Of a stretch of 14,692 nt of DNA, positions 1 to 7,031 are shown in pieces. This DNA is from an uncultured Alphaproteobacteria bacterium (GTDB lineage: Bacteria > Pseudomonadota > Alphaproteobacteria > Rickettsiales > UBA1997). The position numbers were made by a program, and so were the translations under genes. How positions within the stretch are numbered: position 1 is the first letter of the stretch; every line of letters starts with the position of its first letter. The stretch is from contig CAJBXX010000289.1 in NCBI GenBank assembly GCA_903959715.1, positions 1-14,692 on the forward strand, given 5' to 3'. The notes below the pieces were generated by a model that searched no databases, was not told where the DNA came from, and worked only from the letters and a program-made list of their open reading frames with translations.

Positions 1-27
1 CGATCTTGTTACAAAACAGTGAACTTG

Positions 28-54
28 CCGCGCTGTAGCCAAAGGCGAAAGCGG
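28..54. other. GC-rich hairpin next to tRNA-Tyr
   Basis: CCGC (28-31) can pair with GCGG (51-54), and inside it GCC (38-40) can pair with GGC (44-46) around AAA. The stretch is far richer in G/C than the surrounding spacers and ends one base before the encoded CCA of tRNA-Tyr. In the tRNA transcript it would form a folded 3' trailer. No T-run follows on either strand, so it is not a clear intrinsic terminator. A processing signal, or the start of another structured RNA beyond the left edge, are alternatives. Confidence 0.3.
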
Positions 55-55
55 G

Positions 56-141
56 TGGTGGAGAAGGCAGGATTTGAACCTGCGAACGCTTACGCGGACA
101 GATTTACAGTCTGTTGCCATTGACCACTCGGCCACCTCTCC
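56..141 (-). tRNA. tRNA-Tyr (GTA)
   Basis: The minus strand gives a complete long-variable-arm tRNA. It begins GGAGAGG at 141 and ends CTTCTCC plus discriminator A and an encoded CCA at 56-58. The anticodon loop CTGTAAA carries GTA, which reads Tyr codons. The T-arm GCAGG-TTCAAAT-CCTGC is intact. At 86 nt with CCA the length fits a class II tRNA-Tyr. It lies 34 nt downstream of tRNA-Gly on the same strand and is probably cotranscribed with it. Confidence 0.97.
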
Positions 142-175
142 TAATAAAGAAAATTCAAATAGTAGCTCTAAAAAA

Positions 176-249
176 TGGAGCGGGTGAAGGGAATCGAACC
201 CTCACGGCCAGCTTGGAAGGCTGGAACTCTACCGTTGAGCTACACCCGC
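176..249 (-). tRNA. tRNA-Gly (TCC)
   Basis: The minus strand folds as a 74-nt cloverleaf with encoded CCA (176-178). The acceptor arms GCGGGTG and CACCCGC pair perfectly and the discriminator is T. The anticodon arm is CCAGC-CTTCCAA-GCTGG, giving anticodon TCC. The T-arm GAGGG-TTCGATT-CCCTT contains one G-T pair. It is the first gene of a Gly-Tyr tRNA pair. Confidence 0.97.
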
Positions 250-264
250 AAAATTTAGAAATAC

Positions 265-293
265 GATTTATTTAAAAAAATTGGCTTTTTCAA
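265..293 (-). promoter_or_regulatory. Possible promoter for the tRNA-Gly/Tyr pair
   Basis: On the minus strand TTGAAA (293-288) lies 17 nt before TAAATC (270-265), which would start transcription about nine bases ahead of tRNA-Gly. The -35 matches the sigma70 consensus in four or five positions, but the -10 is poor. In DNA this AT-rich such boxes arise by chance, so the call rests mainly on its position. Confidence 0.25.
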
Positions 294-333
294 GCTCAAA
301 TTTTGAATTTAAGGTTTAATTATATTTTTGATT

Positions 334-359
334 ATTAAAAATGCTAGTGCATTTTTAAT
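334..359 (-). terminator. Hairpin downstream of lysC, possible terminator
   Basis: ATTAAAAATGC (334-344) and GCATTTTTAAT (349-359) form a perfect 11-bp inverted repeat with a 4-nt loop. It lies 37 bases beyond the lysC stop codon in the direction of transcription. The 3' arm as transcribed carries a run of five T, but no clean U-tract follows the stem, so termination is plausible rather than certain. It also separates lysC from the tRNA pair on the same strand. Confidence 0.45.
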
Positions 360-396
360 CGCGTTTTAAGCAATAATTTTTATGAAAATTTAAAAA

Positions 397-1635
397 TTAT
401 TTCTCAAGTCCGTAAGCGTCATGCAAAACTCTAACCGCCAACTCGCCATATTCTTTGGCAATCAAAACCGAAATTTTTATTTCTGAAGTTGAAATTAATA
501 GTAAATTTATACCTTTATCCGCCAAAGTTTTAAACATGGTGTGAGCAACTCCTGAGTGGCTAATCATGCCGACACCAATCACTGAAATTTTGGCAATATT
601 GTCATCAATTTTTAATTCCGCAAATTTTACTTGATCTTTTATTGAATCGATTGCGTGTTTGGCACGCTCTAATTCGTCCTTACTGGTTGTAAAGGTGATA
701 TCAATAAATTTTCCATCGGCAGAAATATTTTGCACAATCATATCGATATTAACTTCTTGTTGTGCCAAGGCTCCGAATATTGTGGCAGAAAGACCGGGAT
801 GGTCAGGCATTTTCATTAAAGTTATACGCACATCGGTTTTGCTATAACTAATTCCTGTAATTAAACGACGCTCCATAATTTCCTCATTATTGTTTACTAA
901 AATTGTTCCTGAATTTTCATTGACCTCGCCAAATGACGACAAAACTCGCACCCTCACATTGTGAGCCATAGCCATCGCCACCGAACGAGTTTGCAAAACT
1001 TTTGAACCGCTATAAGCCATTTCAAGCATTTCTTCGTAGGTTACTTTTTTTAATCTGCGAGCTTTATCGGTAATGCGTGGGTCGGTGGTATAAACACCGT
1101 CAACATCGGTATAAATATCGCATAAATCGGCATTAACCGCGGCCGCGATTGCAACGGCAGAAGTATCGGAACCCCCTCTTCCCAAAGTGCTTACTCTTTT
1201 GGTTTTTTCACAAATTCCCTGAAATCCAGCAATGACAACCACATCATAATCATCGAGACTTTTTAACAAATATTCGCCATCAATTTCATCGATTCGAGCT
1301 TTGCTGTGGACTTCATCGGTTTTGATTGGCACTTGCCAACCCAAGAAAGAACGAGCTTTATAACCCATCGATTGCAATTCAAGAGCGAGTAATCCGCATG
1401 TGATTTGCTCTCCCGTCGAAACAATTGAATCATACTCTATCAAAGCTTCATTTTTTATAAGATTAGAAACCTGATTACAATAATCGACCAACTGATTAGT
1501 AACGCCGGACATCGCCGAAACGACTACTATCACTTTATTTTTTTTATCAAGCTCAAGCTTGACTTTTTTGGAAACATTTTTGATGCGATTTATATCGCCA
1601 ACAGAAGTGCCTCCAAATTTTTGAACTATCAACAT
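397..1635 (-). CDS. lysC: Aspartate kinase (aspartokinase)
   Basis: This enzyme phosphorylates L-aspartate with ATP in the cytoplasm, the first step towards diaminopimelate/lysine, threonine and methionine. The 412-aa protein has the expected length for a monofunctional enzyme. The N-terminal kinase domain shows KFGGTSVG (6-13), VSAMSGVTNQL (39-49), STGEQI (73-78), RGGSDTSA (153-160) and YTDVDGVYTTDPR (175-187), so the catalytic and nucleotide motifs are intact. Two ACT domains follow (about 267-340 and 347-410); the segment with DHPGLSA and VNIDMIVQN is typical of the effector-binding face, so feedback inhibition by lysine and/or threonine is likely. The ATG start sits directly before the first beta strand; no Shine-Dalgarno sequence precedes it. 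It is a single gene divergent from ppiD. In this group its product may serve mainly diaminopimelate supply for peptidoglycan, which is inference. Confidence 0.97.
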   Translation of the reverse strand: MLIVQKFGGTSVGDINRIKNVSKKVKLELDKKNKVIVVVSAMSGVTNQLVDYCNQVSNLIKNEALIEYDSIVSTGEQITCGLLALELQSMGYKARSFLGWQVPIKTDEVHSKARIDEIDGEYLLKSLDDYDVVVIAGFQGICEKTKRVSTLGRGGSDTSAVAIAAAVNADLCDIYTDVDGVYTTDPRITDKARRLKKVTYEEMLEMAYSGSKVLQTRSVAMAMAHNVRVRVLSSFGEVNENSGTILVNNNEEIMERRLITGISYSKTDVRITLMKMPDHPGLSATIFGALAQQEVNIDMIVQNISADGKFIDITFTTSKDELERAKHAIDSIKDQVKFAELKIDDNIAKISVIGVGMISHSGVAHTMFKTLADKGINLLLISTSEIKISVLIAKEYGELAVRVLHDAYGLEK

Positions 1636-1659
1636 AAATAATCGGAAAGTAAAAATTAA

Positions 1660-1694
1660 TTTTTGTTAAAATTCTAAAAAAATTCTAACAAAAA
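1660..1694. repeat. Inverted repeat in the lysC-ppiD divergent spacer
   Basis: Nine-base arms TTTTTGTTA (1660-1668) and TAACAAAAA (1686-1694) flank 17 nt. Between and overlapping them, TTAGAAT occurs twice on the minus strand at an 11-nt period, close to one helical turn. The element overlaps the candidate lysC promoter. It could be an operator, but base composition alone could generate it. Confidence 0.35.
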
Positions 1695-1699
1695 AACAA
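1671..1699 (-). promoter_or_regulatory. Possible lysC promoter
   Basis: Minus-strand TTGTTT (1699-1694), a 17-nt spacer and TAGAAT (1676-1671, five of six -10 consensus bases) would give a leader of roughly 30 nt before the lysC ATG. The -35 is weak, with three of six matches. Confidence 0.35.
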
Positions 1700-1734
1700 C
1701 AAAATAAATTTATCTCAAAGATTTTAAAGAGAGG

Positions 1735-1763
1735 TTGATTTATGTTTTATGATTTTTTATTAT
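1735..1763 (+). promoter_or_regulatory. Candidate promoter for ppiD-trpE
   Basis: TTGATT (1735-1740) is followed after exactly 17 nt by TATTAT (1758-1763), four and five of six sigma70 consensus bases respectively. The predicted transcript starts near 1770, about 34 nt before the ppiD ATG. No other promoter is evident before trpE, so the two genes are probably expressed together. Confidence 0.45.
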
Positions 1764-1803
1764 AAGTTATTCATAATTTTAACTAATCAAATTTATATTT
1801 ATC

Positions 1804-3732
1804 ATGAAGATGTTTCGTAGATTAGCAAAAAATGTTTTTTTTAAAATCGTTTTGGCGATTGTTGGATTAAGCTTTGTTTTATTTGGAATTAGCGGTTTTA
1901 TCGCAGGAATACCAAACTCATGGGTTTTAAAAATTGGTACTGAAAAATTTAGCGTTAGTTCTTTTGAAAAAGCCCTAGAATTAGATCGCAAAATAATCAG
2001 ATCGGTCAAGGGTTCATCGGCAGAAATTGAAAATTATTTATATTCCGAAAAATTTAAATCCGATGTTGCCAATCGCTTAATAAGAAAAATTTTAATTCAA
2101 AAAATTAGTGGTGAAATTGGCGCCTTCGGAAGCAAAAAATTAATTTTAAAAACCGTCGCTGAAGATAAAAACTTCCAAGATGAAAATGGTAAATTTGACC
2201 ATCAAAAATTTAGCAATTTCTTAAAAAATAATGGTCTCGATGAGGCTCGTTATGTTCAAGAAGTAAGCAATGAAGTCTCGGCTGAAATGATAGTCCAAAG
2301 CCTCGCAATCGCCTCACCGGTTAACTTTAAAAATGCTCTCGAGCTTGAAGAATTTAACCAAGAAAAACGCGTCGCCAATGTAATCAAGGTTCACAAAGAT
2401 AATGTTCGCGGAATTCAATCTCCAAATGATGAAGAAATTGCTAAATTTCTTAGCGAAAATAAAGCTCTTTATAAAACCAAGGAATTGCGTCAAGTTTCAT
2501 ATTTTGAAATCGATCCGAAAGCCTTGGAATCTTCTGCAACAATTGCTCCCGAAGAGGCAAAAAAATATTACGATAGCAATCCAACTTTATTTACAATTGA
2601 AGAAAACAAAGATTTTTATCACATGATTTTTGAAAAAAAAGAGCAAGCTCAAGAGTTTTATCAAAAACTTACTTCGGCCCTCGACCCTTCAAAATCAAAT
2701 ATCAAAGAACAATTTGTTAAAATTGCCAAAAATTCTTTCAAAAAAAATCTTACAGATATTTCTCTTGAAAAAATTACTAAAAACGCCCTGCCCCAAGAAA
2801 TTTCAAGCATAATTTCTGGCTTAGCCCTTAATCAATTGAGCGAAGTTGTTGAAAGCAAATTAGGTTTTCATGTATTTTTACTCAACAATATCAACGCTTC
2901 AAAGCAAATCGCTTTCGATGAAATTAAAGGCAAAATAAATGAAAAATTAATCGCCGAAAAAAAGGATAAAATTTTACAAGATTCAATTGCAAAAATTAAC
3001 GAATCCTTAATGGTTGCCAAATCTTTAAAAGAAGTTGCCACCAAATTTAACTTGAAAATAACAAGCATTTTTTCGCCATTCAATATCGAAGGTCGCAATG
3101 AAAATAATGTCGAAATCGGCGAAATAAATTCATTGAGTGATTTTACAAAAAATGCCTTTGGTCTCAAGCAAAATCAGCCTTCAAAAATTTTCTCAAACGA
3201 AAAAAATGGCAAATATTATGCCTTAGAAGTTGAAAAAATTGTCGCGAGTCGTGATCCAGAATTATCCGAAATTAAATCAAAAATTATTGGCGATTTAATC
3301 AATCAAAAAAAACAATCTGAGCTTAACAAACTAGCTCAACAAATCCAAAAAGAAATTCGTGAAAATCCTAAACAAGCCTTGTCAATAGCTGGCAAACGCG
3401 GTCTCGCGGTTGAGCGCAAAAAAGTTTTCCCAAGAATTTTTTACATCGATTTAGGATCTTCAAAAATGCCTTATAAAAATCAATTTTCCGAAGAGCTTTT
3501 TGCTGTTAATGTTGGCGAAGCAACCAAGGCAATCGCGATTTCTAAGGATGAATACTTCATTGGCGTTGTCGTTGAAAATCAAAAAACCAAACTTAGTCCC
3601 GAAGAAAATGTTCAAGCCAAGAAAAAAGCGGTTGAACTTTTCGCCAATGATATAATGTTTGAATATAACGAATATTTGCAAAAAAAATATCCAATCAAAA
3701 TTAATGAGAAATTTTTTGGAAAAAAATCATAG
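1804..3732 (+). CDS. ppiD: PpiD-like membrane-anchored periplasmic chaperone (SurA-N/parvulin family)
   Basis: Probable inner-membrane-anchored folding factor that acts on newly exported periplasmic or outer-membrane proteins. The 642-aa protein starts with a short basic cytoplasmic tail (FRRLAKN), then one hydrophobic segment (about 12-34), and the rest would be periplasmic. A SurA-N-like helical region follows, with the family signature F-D-G-F-D-F-L-G-Y spread over 124-150. A parvulin-like segment runs over about 265-365 (YHMIFEKKEQA at its start, LGFHVFLLNN at its end). It is divergent and may lack isomerase activity, as is known for the E. coli PpiD parvulin domain. The Lys-rich C-terminal part resembles the second chaperone module. 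The length is typical. The trpE start codon follows 13 nt after its stop; ppiD immediately before trpE is a gene order known in several alphaproteobacteria. Confidence 0.88.
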   Translation: MKMFRRLAKNVFFKIVLAIVGLSFVLFGISGFIAGIPNSWVLKIGTEKFSVSSFEKALELDRKIIRSVKGSSAEIENYLYSEKFKSDVANRLIRKILIQKISGEIGAFGSKKLILKTVAEDKNFQDENGKFDHQKFSNFLKNNGLDEARYVQEVSNEVSAEMIVQSLAIASPVNFKNALELEEFNQEKRVANVIKVHKDNVRGIQSPNDEEIAKFLSENKALYKTKELRQVSYFEIDPKALESSATIAPEEAKKYYDSNPTLFTIEENKDFYHMIFEKKEQAQEFYQKLTSALDPSKSNIKEQFVKIAKNSFKKNLTDISLEKITKNALPQEISSIISGLALNQLSEVVESKLGFHVFLLNNINASKQIAFDEIKGKINEKLIAEKKDKILQDSIAKINESLMVAKSLKEVATKFNLKITSIFSPFNIEGRNENNVEIGEINSLSDFTKNAFGLKQNQPSKIFSNEKNGKYYALEVEKIVASRDPELSEIKSKIIGDLINQKKQSELNKLAQQIQKEIRENPKQALSIAGKRGLAVERKKVFPRIFYIDLGSSKMPYKNQFSEELFAVNVGEATKAIAISKDEYFIGVVVENQKTKLSPEENVQAKKKAVELFANDIMFEYNEYLQKKYPIKINEKFFGKKS

Positions 3733-3745
3733 CTTTAATTAAAAA

Positions 3746-5257
3746 ATGTCACTAAATTTCACTCAAGAAGAGTTTTTAAATAATAAAAAAAAATTTAAAG
3801 CCACGGTTTTATATAAAAAAATTTCTACCGACACTTTAACCGCGGTATCCTCTCATATCAAGCTTTCTAAGCATTTTAATAACTATAATTTTTTACTTGA
3901 ATCCGCAGAAAATGGCAATAATAAAGGGCGATTTTCAGTGATCGGAATCAATCCTGATAAAATTTGGAAATGCTTAAAAAAATCTTCATTTATTAATGAA
4001 GATTTTACAAACTCACCCCAAAATTTTATTGAGCAAAGCGGAAATGTTTTAAATAATTTTCGTAAATTTGCCAATGATTGTAAAATAGATTGGAGCCATT
4101 TAAATTATTCGTCAAATCAACTCCCATCAATTTGTGCCGGCATATTTGGTTATATGGGTTATGATATGATGCGTTTGATGGAAAACATGCCCGATTTAAA
4201 TTTGCATGATGAATTAAATATCGCCGATAGCATTTTTATTCGTCCGCAAATTTTAATAGTTTTTGATAGTTTTTTTGATTGTGCTTTGATATGTGCGCCG
4301 CTTTATCCAGAAAGCATCGACGACTATAATTTTCTTCATGCAAAAATTCAAAAAACTCATGAAATTTTACAAGAACCCTTGATGGAAAACAAAATCAAAA
4401 ATATTAATTTTGATGAAAATTTTCACAGCAATTTTAGTGAAGAAAAATATTGTCAAATCGTTGAGAAATCAAAAGAATACATAATCGCCGGCGATATTTT
4501 CCAAATATTACCATCACAAAGATTTAACGCAAATTTTGACAAAAATCTTGATCCGTTCTTTTTTTATCGCTCCCTTCGCACCGTAAACCCCTCGCCTTTT
4601 TTATTTTTTTTAAAATTTGATGATTTTGTTTTGACGGGTTCAAGCCCGGAGATTATGGTTTCGCTTAAAAATAAAATTGTCACCATCCGCCCATTAGCAG
4701 GAACTCGTAAAAGAGGCGTGTCACCAGATGAAGATAAAAAAATTTCTCAAGAACTTCTCGCTGACGAAAAAGAAATAGCCGAACATTTAATGCTAATCGA
4801 TCTCGGTCGCCACGATGTTGGCTCAATTTCCAAACCTAATTCGGTTCAAGTTTCCAAAAAAATGATAGTCGAATATTATTCCCATGTTATGCATTTATCT
4901 TCAACAGTTGAAGGTGAAATTCGCGATGAATTTGATGCGGTCGACGCTCTGATTGCCGGCTTTCCAGCTGGCACCGTTAGTGGTGCTCCAAAAATTCGCG
5001 CCATGGAAATTATTGAAGAAATTGAAAATGTTCGTCGTAGTTTTTATGCGGGCTGTGTTGGATATTTTGCCAGCAATTCCGACATGGAAACCTGCATAAC
5101 TCTGCGTTCCGCATTAATAAAAGATGAAAAAATTTATCTACAAACCGGAGCTGGAGTGGTTTTTGATTCTAATCCAAAATCAGAATATCAAGAATGTCTT
5201 AACAAGGCTCAAGCCTTGGTTCGAGCCTATTTAAATATCAAAAATTTTCAATTATAA
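3746..5257 (+). CDS. trpE: Anthranilate synthase component I
   Basis: It converts chorismate to anthranilate, the first committed step of tryptophan synthesis; component II (TrpG) normally supplies ammonia from glutamine. The protein has 503 aa, a normal length. The N-terminal lobe has LLES (50-53), the motif that carries the Trp-binding serine for feedback inhibition, followed by GRFSVIG (61-67). The chorismate-binding domain shows GSSPE (298-302), RPLAGTRKRG (315-324), LGRHDVG (353-359, where the family usually has LGRND), YYSHVMH (377-383) with the conserved histidine, FPAGTVSGAPK (406-416) and LQTGAGVVFDS (465-475). The YSHVMH context and LLES favour TrpE over PabB. It follows ppiD by 13 nt in the same operon. 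No trpG, trpD or trpC follows: the next gene is convergent virB9. A partner amidotransferase must therefore lie elsewhere, or the enzyme uses free ammonia. Confidence 0.94.
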   Translation: MSLNFTQEEFLNNKKKFKATVLYKKISTDTLTAVSSHIKLSKHFNNYNFLLESAENGNNKGRFSVIGINPDKIWKCLKKSSFINEDFTNSPQNFIEQSGNVLNNFRKFANDCKIDWSHLNYSSNQLPSICAGIFGYMGYDMMRLMENMPDLNLHDELNIADSIFIRPQILIVFDSFFDCALICAPLYPESIDDYNFLHAKIQKTHEILQEPLMENKIKNINFDENFHSNFSEEKYCQIVEKSKEYIIAGDIFQILPSQRFNANFDKNLDPFFFYRSLRTVNPSPFLFFLKFDDFVLTGSSPEIMVSLKNKIVTIRPLAGTRKRGVSPDEDKKISQELLADEKEIAEHLMLIDLGRHDVGSISKPNSVQVSKKMIVEYYSHVMHLSSTVEGEIRDEFDAVDALIAGFPAGTVSGAPKIRAMEIIEEIENVRRSFYAGCVGYFASNSDMETCITLRSALIKDEKIYLQTGAGVVFDSNPKSEYQECLNKAQALVRAYLNIKNFQL

Positions 5258-5376
5258 TTTATCCAAGAAGCGTCTTTTATCAAACTAAATTCATCAAATA
5301 ATCGCAACGAATATTTTTAGCAAAAATCCAAAAGATAAAATTCATCGCGTTTTTGTGCTCACTCGATGCTTTGTTT
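5258..5376. other. Convergent spacer between trpE and virB9
   Basis: This 119-nt AT-rich spacer separates the ends of two converging transcription units. I found no reading frame, no RNA gene and no hairpin with a U-tract good enough to call a terminator. It is the place where trpG would begin in a canonical ppiD-trpE-trpG order, and no recognisable trpG remnant is visible. Confidence 0.6.
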
Positions 5377-6258
5377 TTATTGTTTAAAAACAGCTTTGGA
5401 ATTGTATATGCACAACACGCTTTCAGAAAGTCTTAAAGTAAATTGTCGAGCAACCATCGGAATAACAACATAGCGGTCTCTAATCGTGTAAGATAATGGT
5501 GTTTCATTGCCATTTAAATCAACAGCGCTAATTGTTGGAATCACTAGATTATCATTAGCAAATTGGAAATGCGTTTCATTGCCATCATCATAAACTTTTA
5601 ACGGCATAATGTTATCGGATTCACCAGAAAATCTATAATCAAAATTTAGATTTGCATTTTCAGGATTTCTATCAATCATGCCCGGAAGACCCTCGTCAAC
5701 CCTTGCCTTAGGTATTGGGGTATGAATAACGCCTGTTAAATCTCCGCTGGATATCGGATTCGTCGAAGCATTTTTTTCTTTTCTTGGGCGCGCCGCCACA
5801 TTTGGGACTGCGAGCTGTGGGGGAATTGGCAAAGGTTGTCCAATTTGTGGATAGAAAAAACGAACGGTATAAACCAAATCCTCGTCGGCCTTGCCAGTAA
5901 ATTCATCAGAACGAATGTCAAAATGATAAATTCTTCTATTGGTTATTATGGTCATATTGGTATGAGCCGCAATTTCAAGCGGACGAATAAAAAGCCTTTT
6001 GCCAGCTGGAGTTAAACGCCAAGCAAATGCCTCGCCAACCGAAATCATTTCGATTTCTTCATCTTCGGAAAATTCAATAAAAGATTGATAATTATAATAA
6101 AATTTTAATTCATAAACTTCGTTAGGATTGTAAACCAAAGTTCTAATTCTTGAGTCGGTGGTGATTGGAGTTTGAGCATTGCAAGGAATTGCAATCAATA
6201 AAAATAAAATGACATTTATAAATATTTTTATCATGAATAGCGATTTTGATATTTTCAT
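5377..6258 (-). CDS. virB9: Type IV secretion outer-membrane core protein VirB9
   Basis: VirB9 is a periplasmic/outer-membrane subunit of the T4SS core complex, where it works with VirB7 and VirB10. The 293-aa protein opens with a signal peptide (hydrophobic 9-25, likely cleavage after CNA at 28). The N-terminal VirB9/CagX domain spans about 36-135 and includes RIRTLVYNPNEVY (37-49). A proline-rich linker (137-185) follows. The C-terminal beta domain runs about 204-288: FDYRFSG, LKVYDDGNETHFQF and the ending LRLSESVLCIYN match the family's C-terminal pattern. It is therefore full length, unlike truncated second VirB9 copies reported in some Rickettsia. The start lies 3 nt after the virB8 stop. 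The only GGAGGAG nearby is 18 nt upstream, inside virB8, which is too far for a normal ribosome site. A second ATG at codon 9 is possible. No virB10 follows. Confidence 0.93.
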   Translation of the reverse strand: MKISKSLFMIKIFINVILFLLIAIPCNAQTPITTDSRIRTLVYNPNEVYELKFYYNYQSFIEFSEDEEIEMISVGEAFAWRLTPAGKRLFIRPLEIAAHTNMTIITNRRIYHFDIRSDEFTGKADEDLVYTVRFFYPQIGQPLPIPPQLAVPNVAARPRKEKNASTNPISSGDLTGVIHTPIPKARVDEGLPGMIDRNPENANLNFDYRFSGESDNIMPLKVYDDGNETHFQFANDNLVIPTISAVDLNGNETPLSYTIRDRYVVIPMVARQFTLRLSESVLCIYNSKAVFKQ

Positions 6259-6261
6259 AAA

Positions 6262-6912
6262 CTAGTTAGAAATGATCTCCTCCGCAATATCAAGTTTTCT
6301 GACTTGAAATCCTAGCGGATTTATTAAGCGCTCTTCCATTGATAAACTTAGAGATGGAGCAAAATAAAATGCCATATATAAAATTTCATTTTTTGTTAAA
6401 TCTGCACTTCCTGGAATTTTGATTTCGCTGGTGATTCGAACTTCTATGTTAGCTTCGTCTTTAAACATAAGAGATCTGATTTTAGTTGTGATTGTTGAAT
6501 CGCCCCCCAAAATCGCAGGGTTAATTCTTTTTTTATAAGCCGCATAAATTGCCGGCGGTGACAATAAGCGGACAATTTCGTTATCTTGTTTGTAAGTCTT
6601 TGGATTATATGCAATTGAAGATTGAATATATTTATTAATAAAATATCTTTTCATCATTTCATTGGCGGTGTAATTTTCTGAATTCGGTTGCTCAACAATC
6701 GTTGCAACTCCAGTTTTTTCGTCAATCTCTATCACATAAGGCTCTAGGGACTTAGATGACATCATGGTTTTCACGAACATAACCGCCGAGGCTACCGCAA
6801 TGATTGCCATCGTTGTAAAAAGCAATAAAACATTGCGTTGAACAACGACTATTTGATAGCGATTTGAATACCAACTTTTTATTTTTATTTTTTTACTTTC
6901 TTTATCAGACAT
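6262..6912 (-). CDS. virB8: Type IV secretion inner-membrane protein VirB8
   Basis: VirB8 is a bitopic inner-membrane assembly factor of the T4SS that contacts VirB9 and VirB10 in the periplasm. This 216-aa protein has a short charged cytoplasmic N terminus (1-27), one membrane helix (about 28-50), and a periplasmic NTF2-like domain. The usual features are present: SWYSNRYQ before the helix, EPYVIEIDEKTG (57-68) after it, and the NPLGF signature (198-202) near the C terminus. The length is near the family norm. It is the first gene of a two-gene unit with virB9. No other vir gene lies in the window, and its upstream neighbour, divergent rodA, is unrelated to secretion. The upstream minus strand has a TATAAA (6953-6948) that could be a -10 box, without a convincing -35. 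Confidence 0.92.
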   Translation of the reverse strand: MSDKESKKIKIKSWYSNRYQIVVVQRNVLLLFTTMAIIAVASAVMFVKTMMSSKSLEPYVIEIDEKTGVATIVEQPNSENYTANEMMKRYFINKYIQSSIAYNPKTYKQDNEIVRLLSPPAIYAAYKKRINPAILGGDSTITTKIRSLMFKDEANIEVRITSEIKIPGSADLTKNEILYMAFYFAPSLSLSMEERLINPLGFQVRKLDIAEEIISN

Positions 6913-7031
6913 TGAAATTAAAATTATCTAAAAAAATCACATTTATTTTTATAATTTAAAAGCTAAAGAAATTGATTAATATTTCAAGCTAACAATTAAA
7001 GTTTAAAGAAAAAAAATTTAAAAAAACTAAA

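Noticed and set aside
1..123. Plus-strand reading frame that runs through tRNA-Tyr from the left edge
   Set aside because: It crosses a perfect tRNA on the other strand and encodes the kind of product often mis-called over tRNA genes; no homology is recognisable.
2868..3167. Minus-strand 99-codon frame inside ppiD
   Set aside because: It is a shadow of the ppiD codons in AT-rich DNA; no recognisable domain and no leader of its own.
6234..6262. A virB7-like small lipoprotein gene between virB8 and virB9, or a lipobox in VirB9
   Set aside because: Only 3 nt separate the two genes, and the cysteine near the VirB9 signal peptide (IPCNA) does not fit a lipobox.
6972..7000. Promoter for rodA (TTGATT with an ATTAAA box)
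   Set aside because: The -35 is acceptable but the -10 matches only three bases at 17-nt spacing, no better than chance in this spacer.
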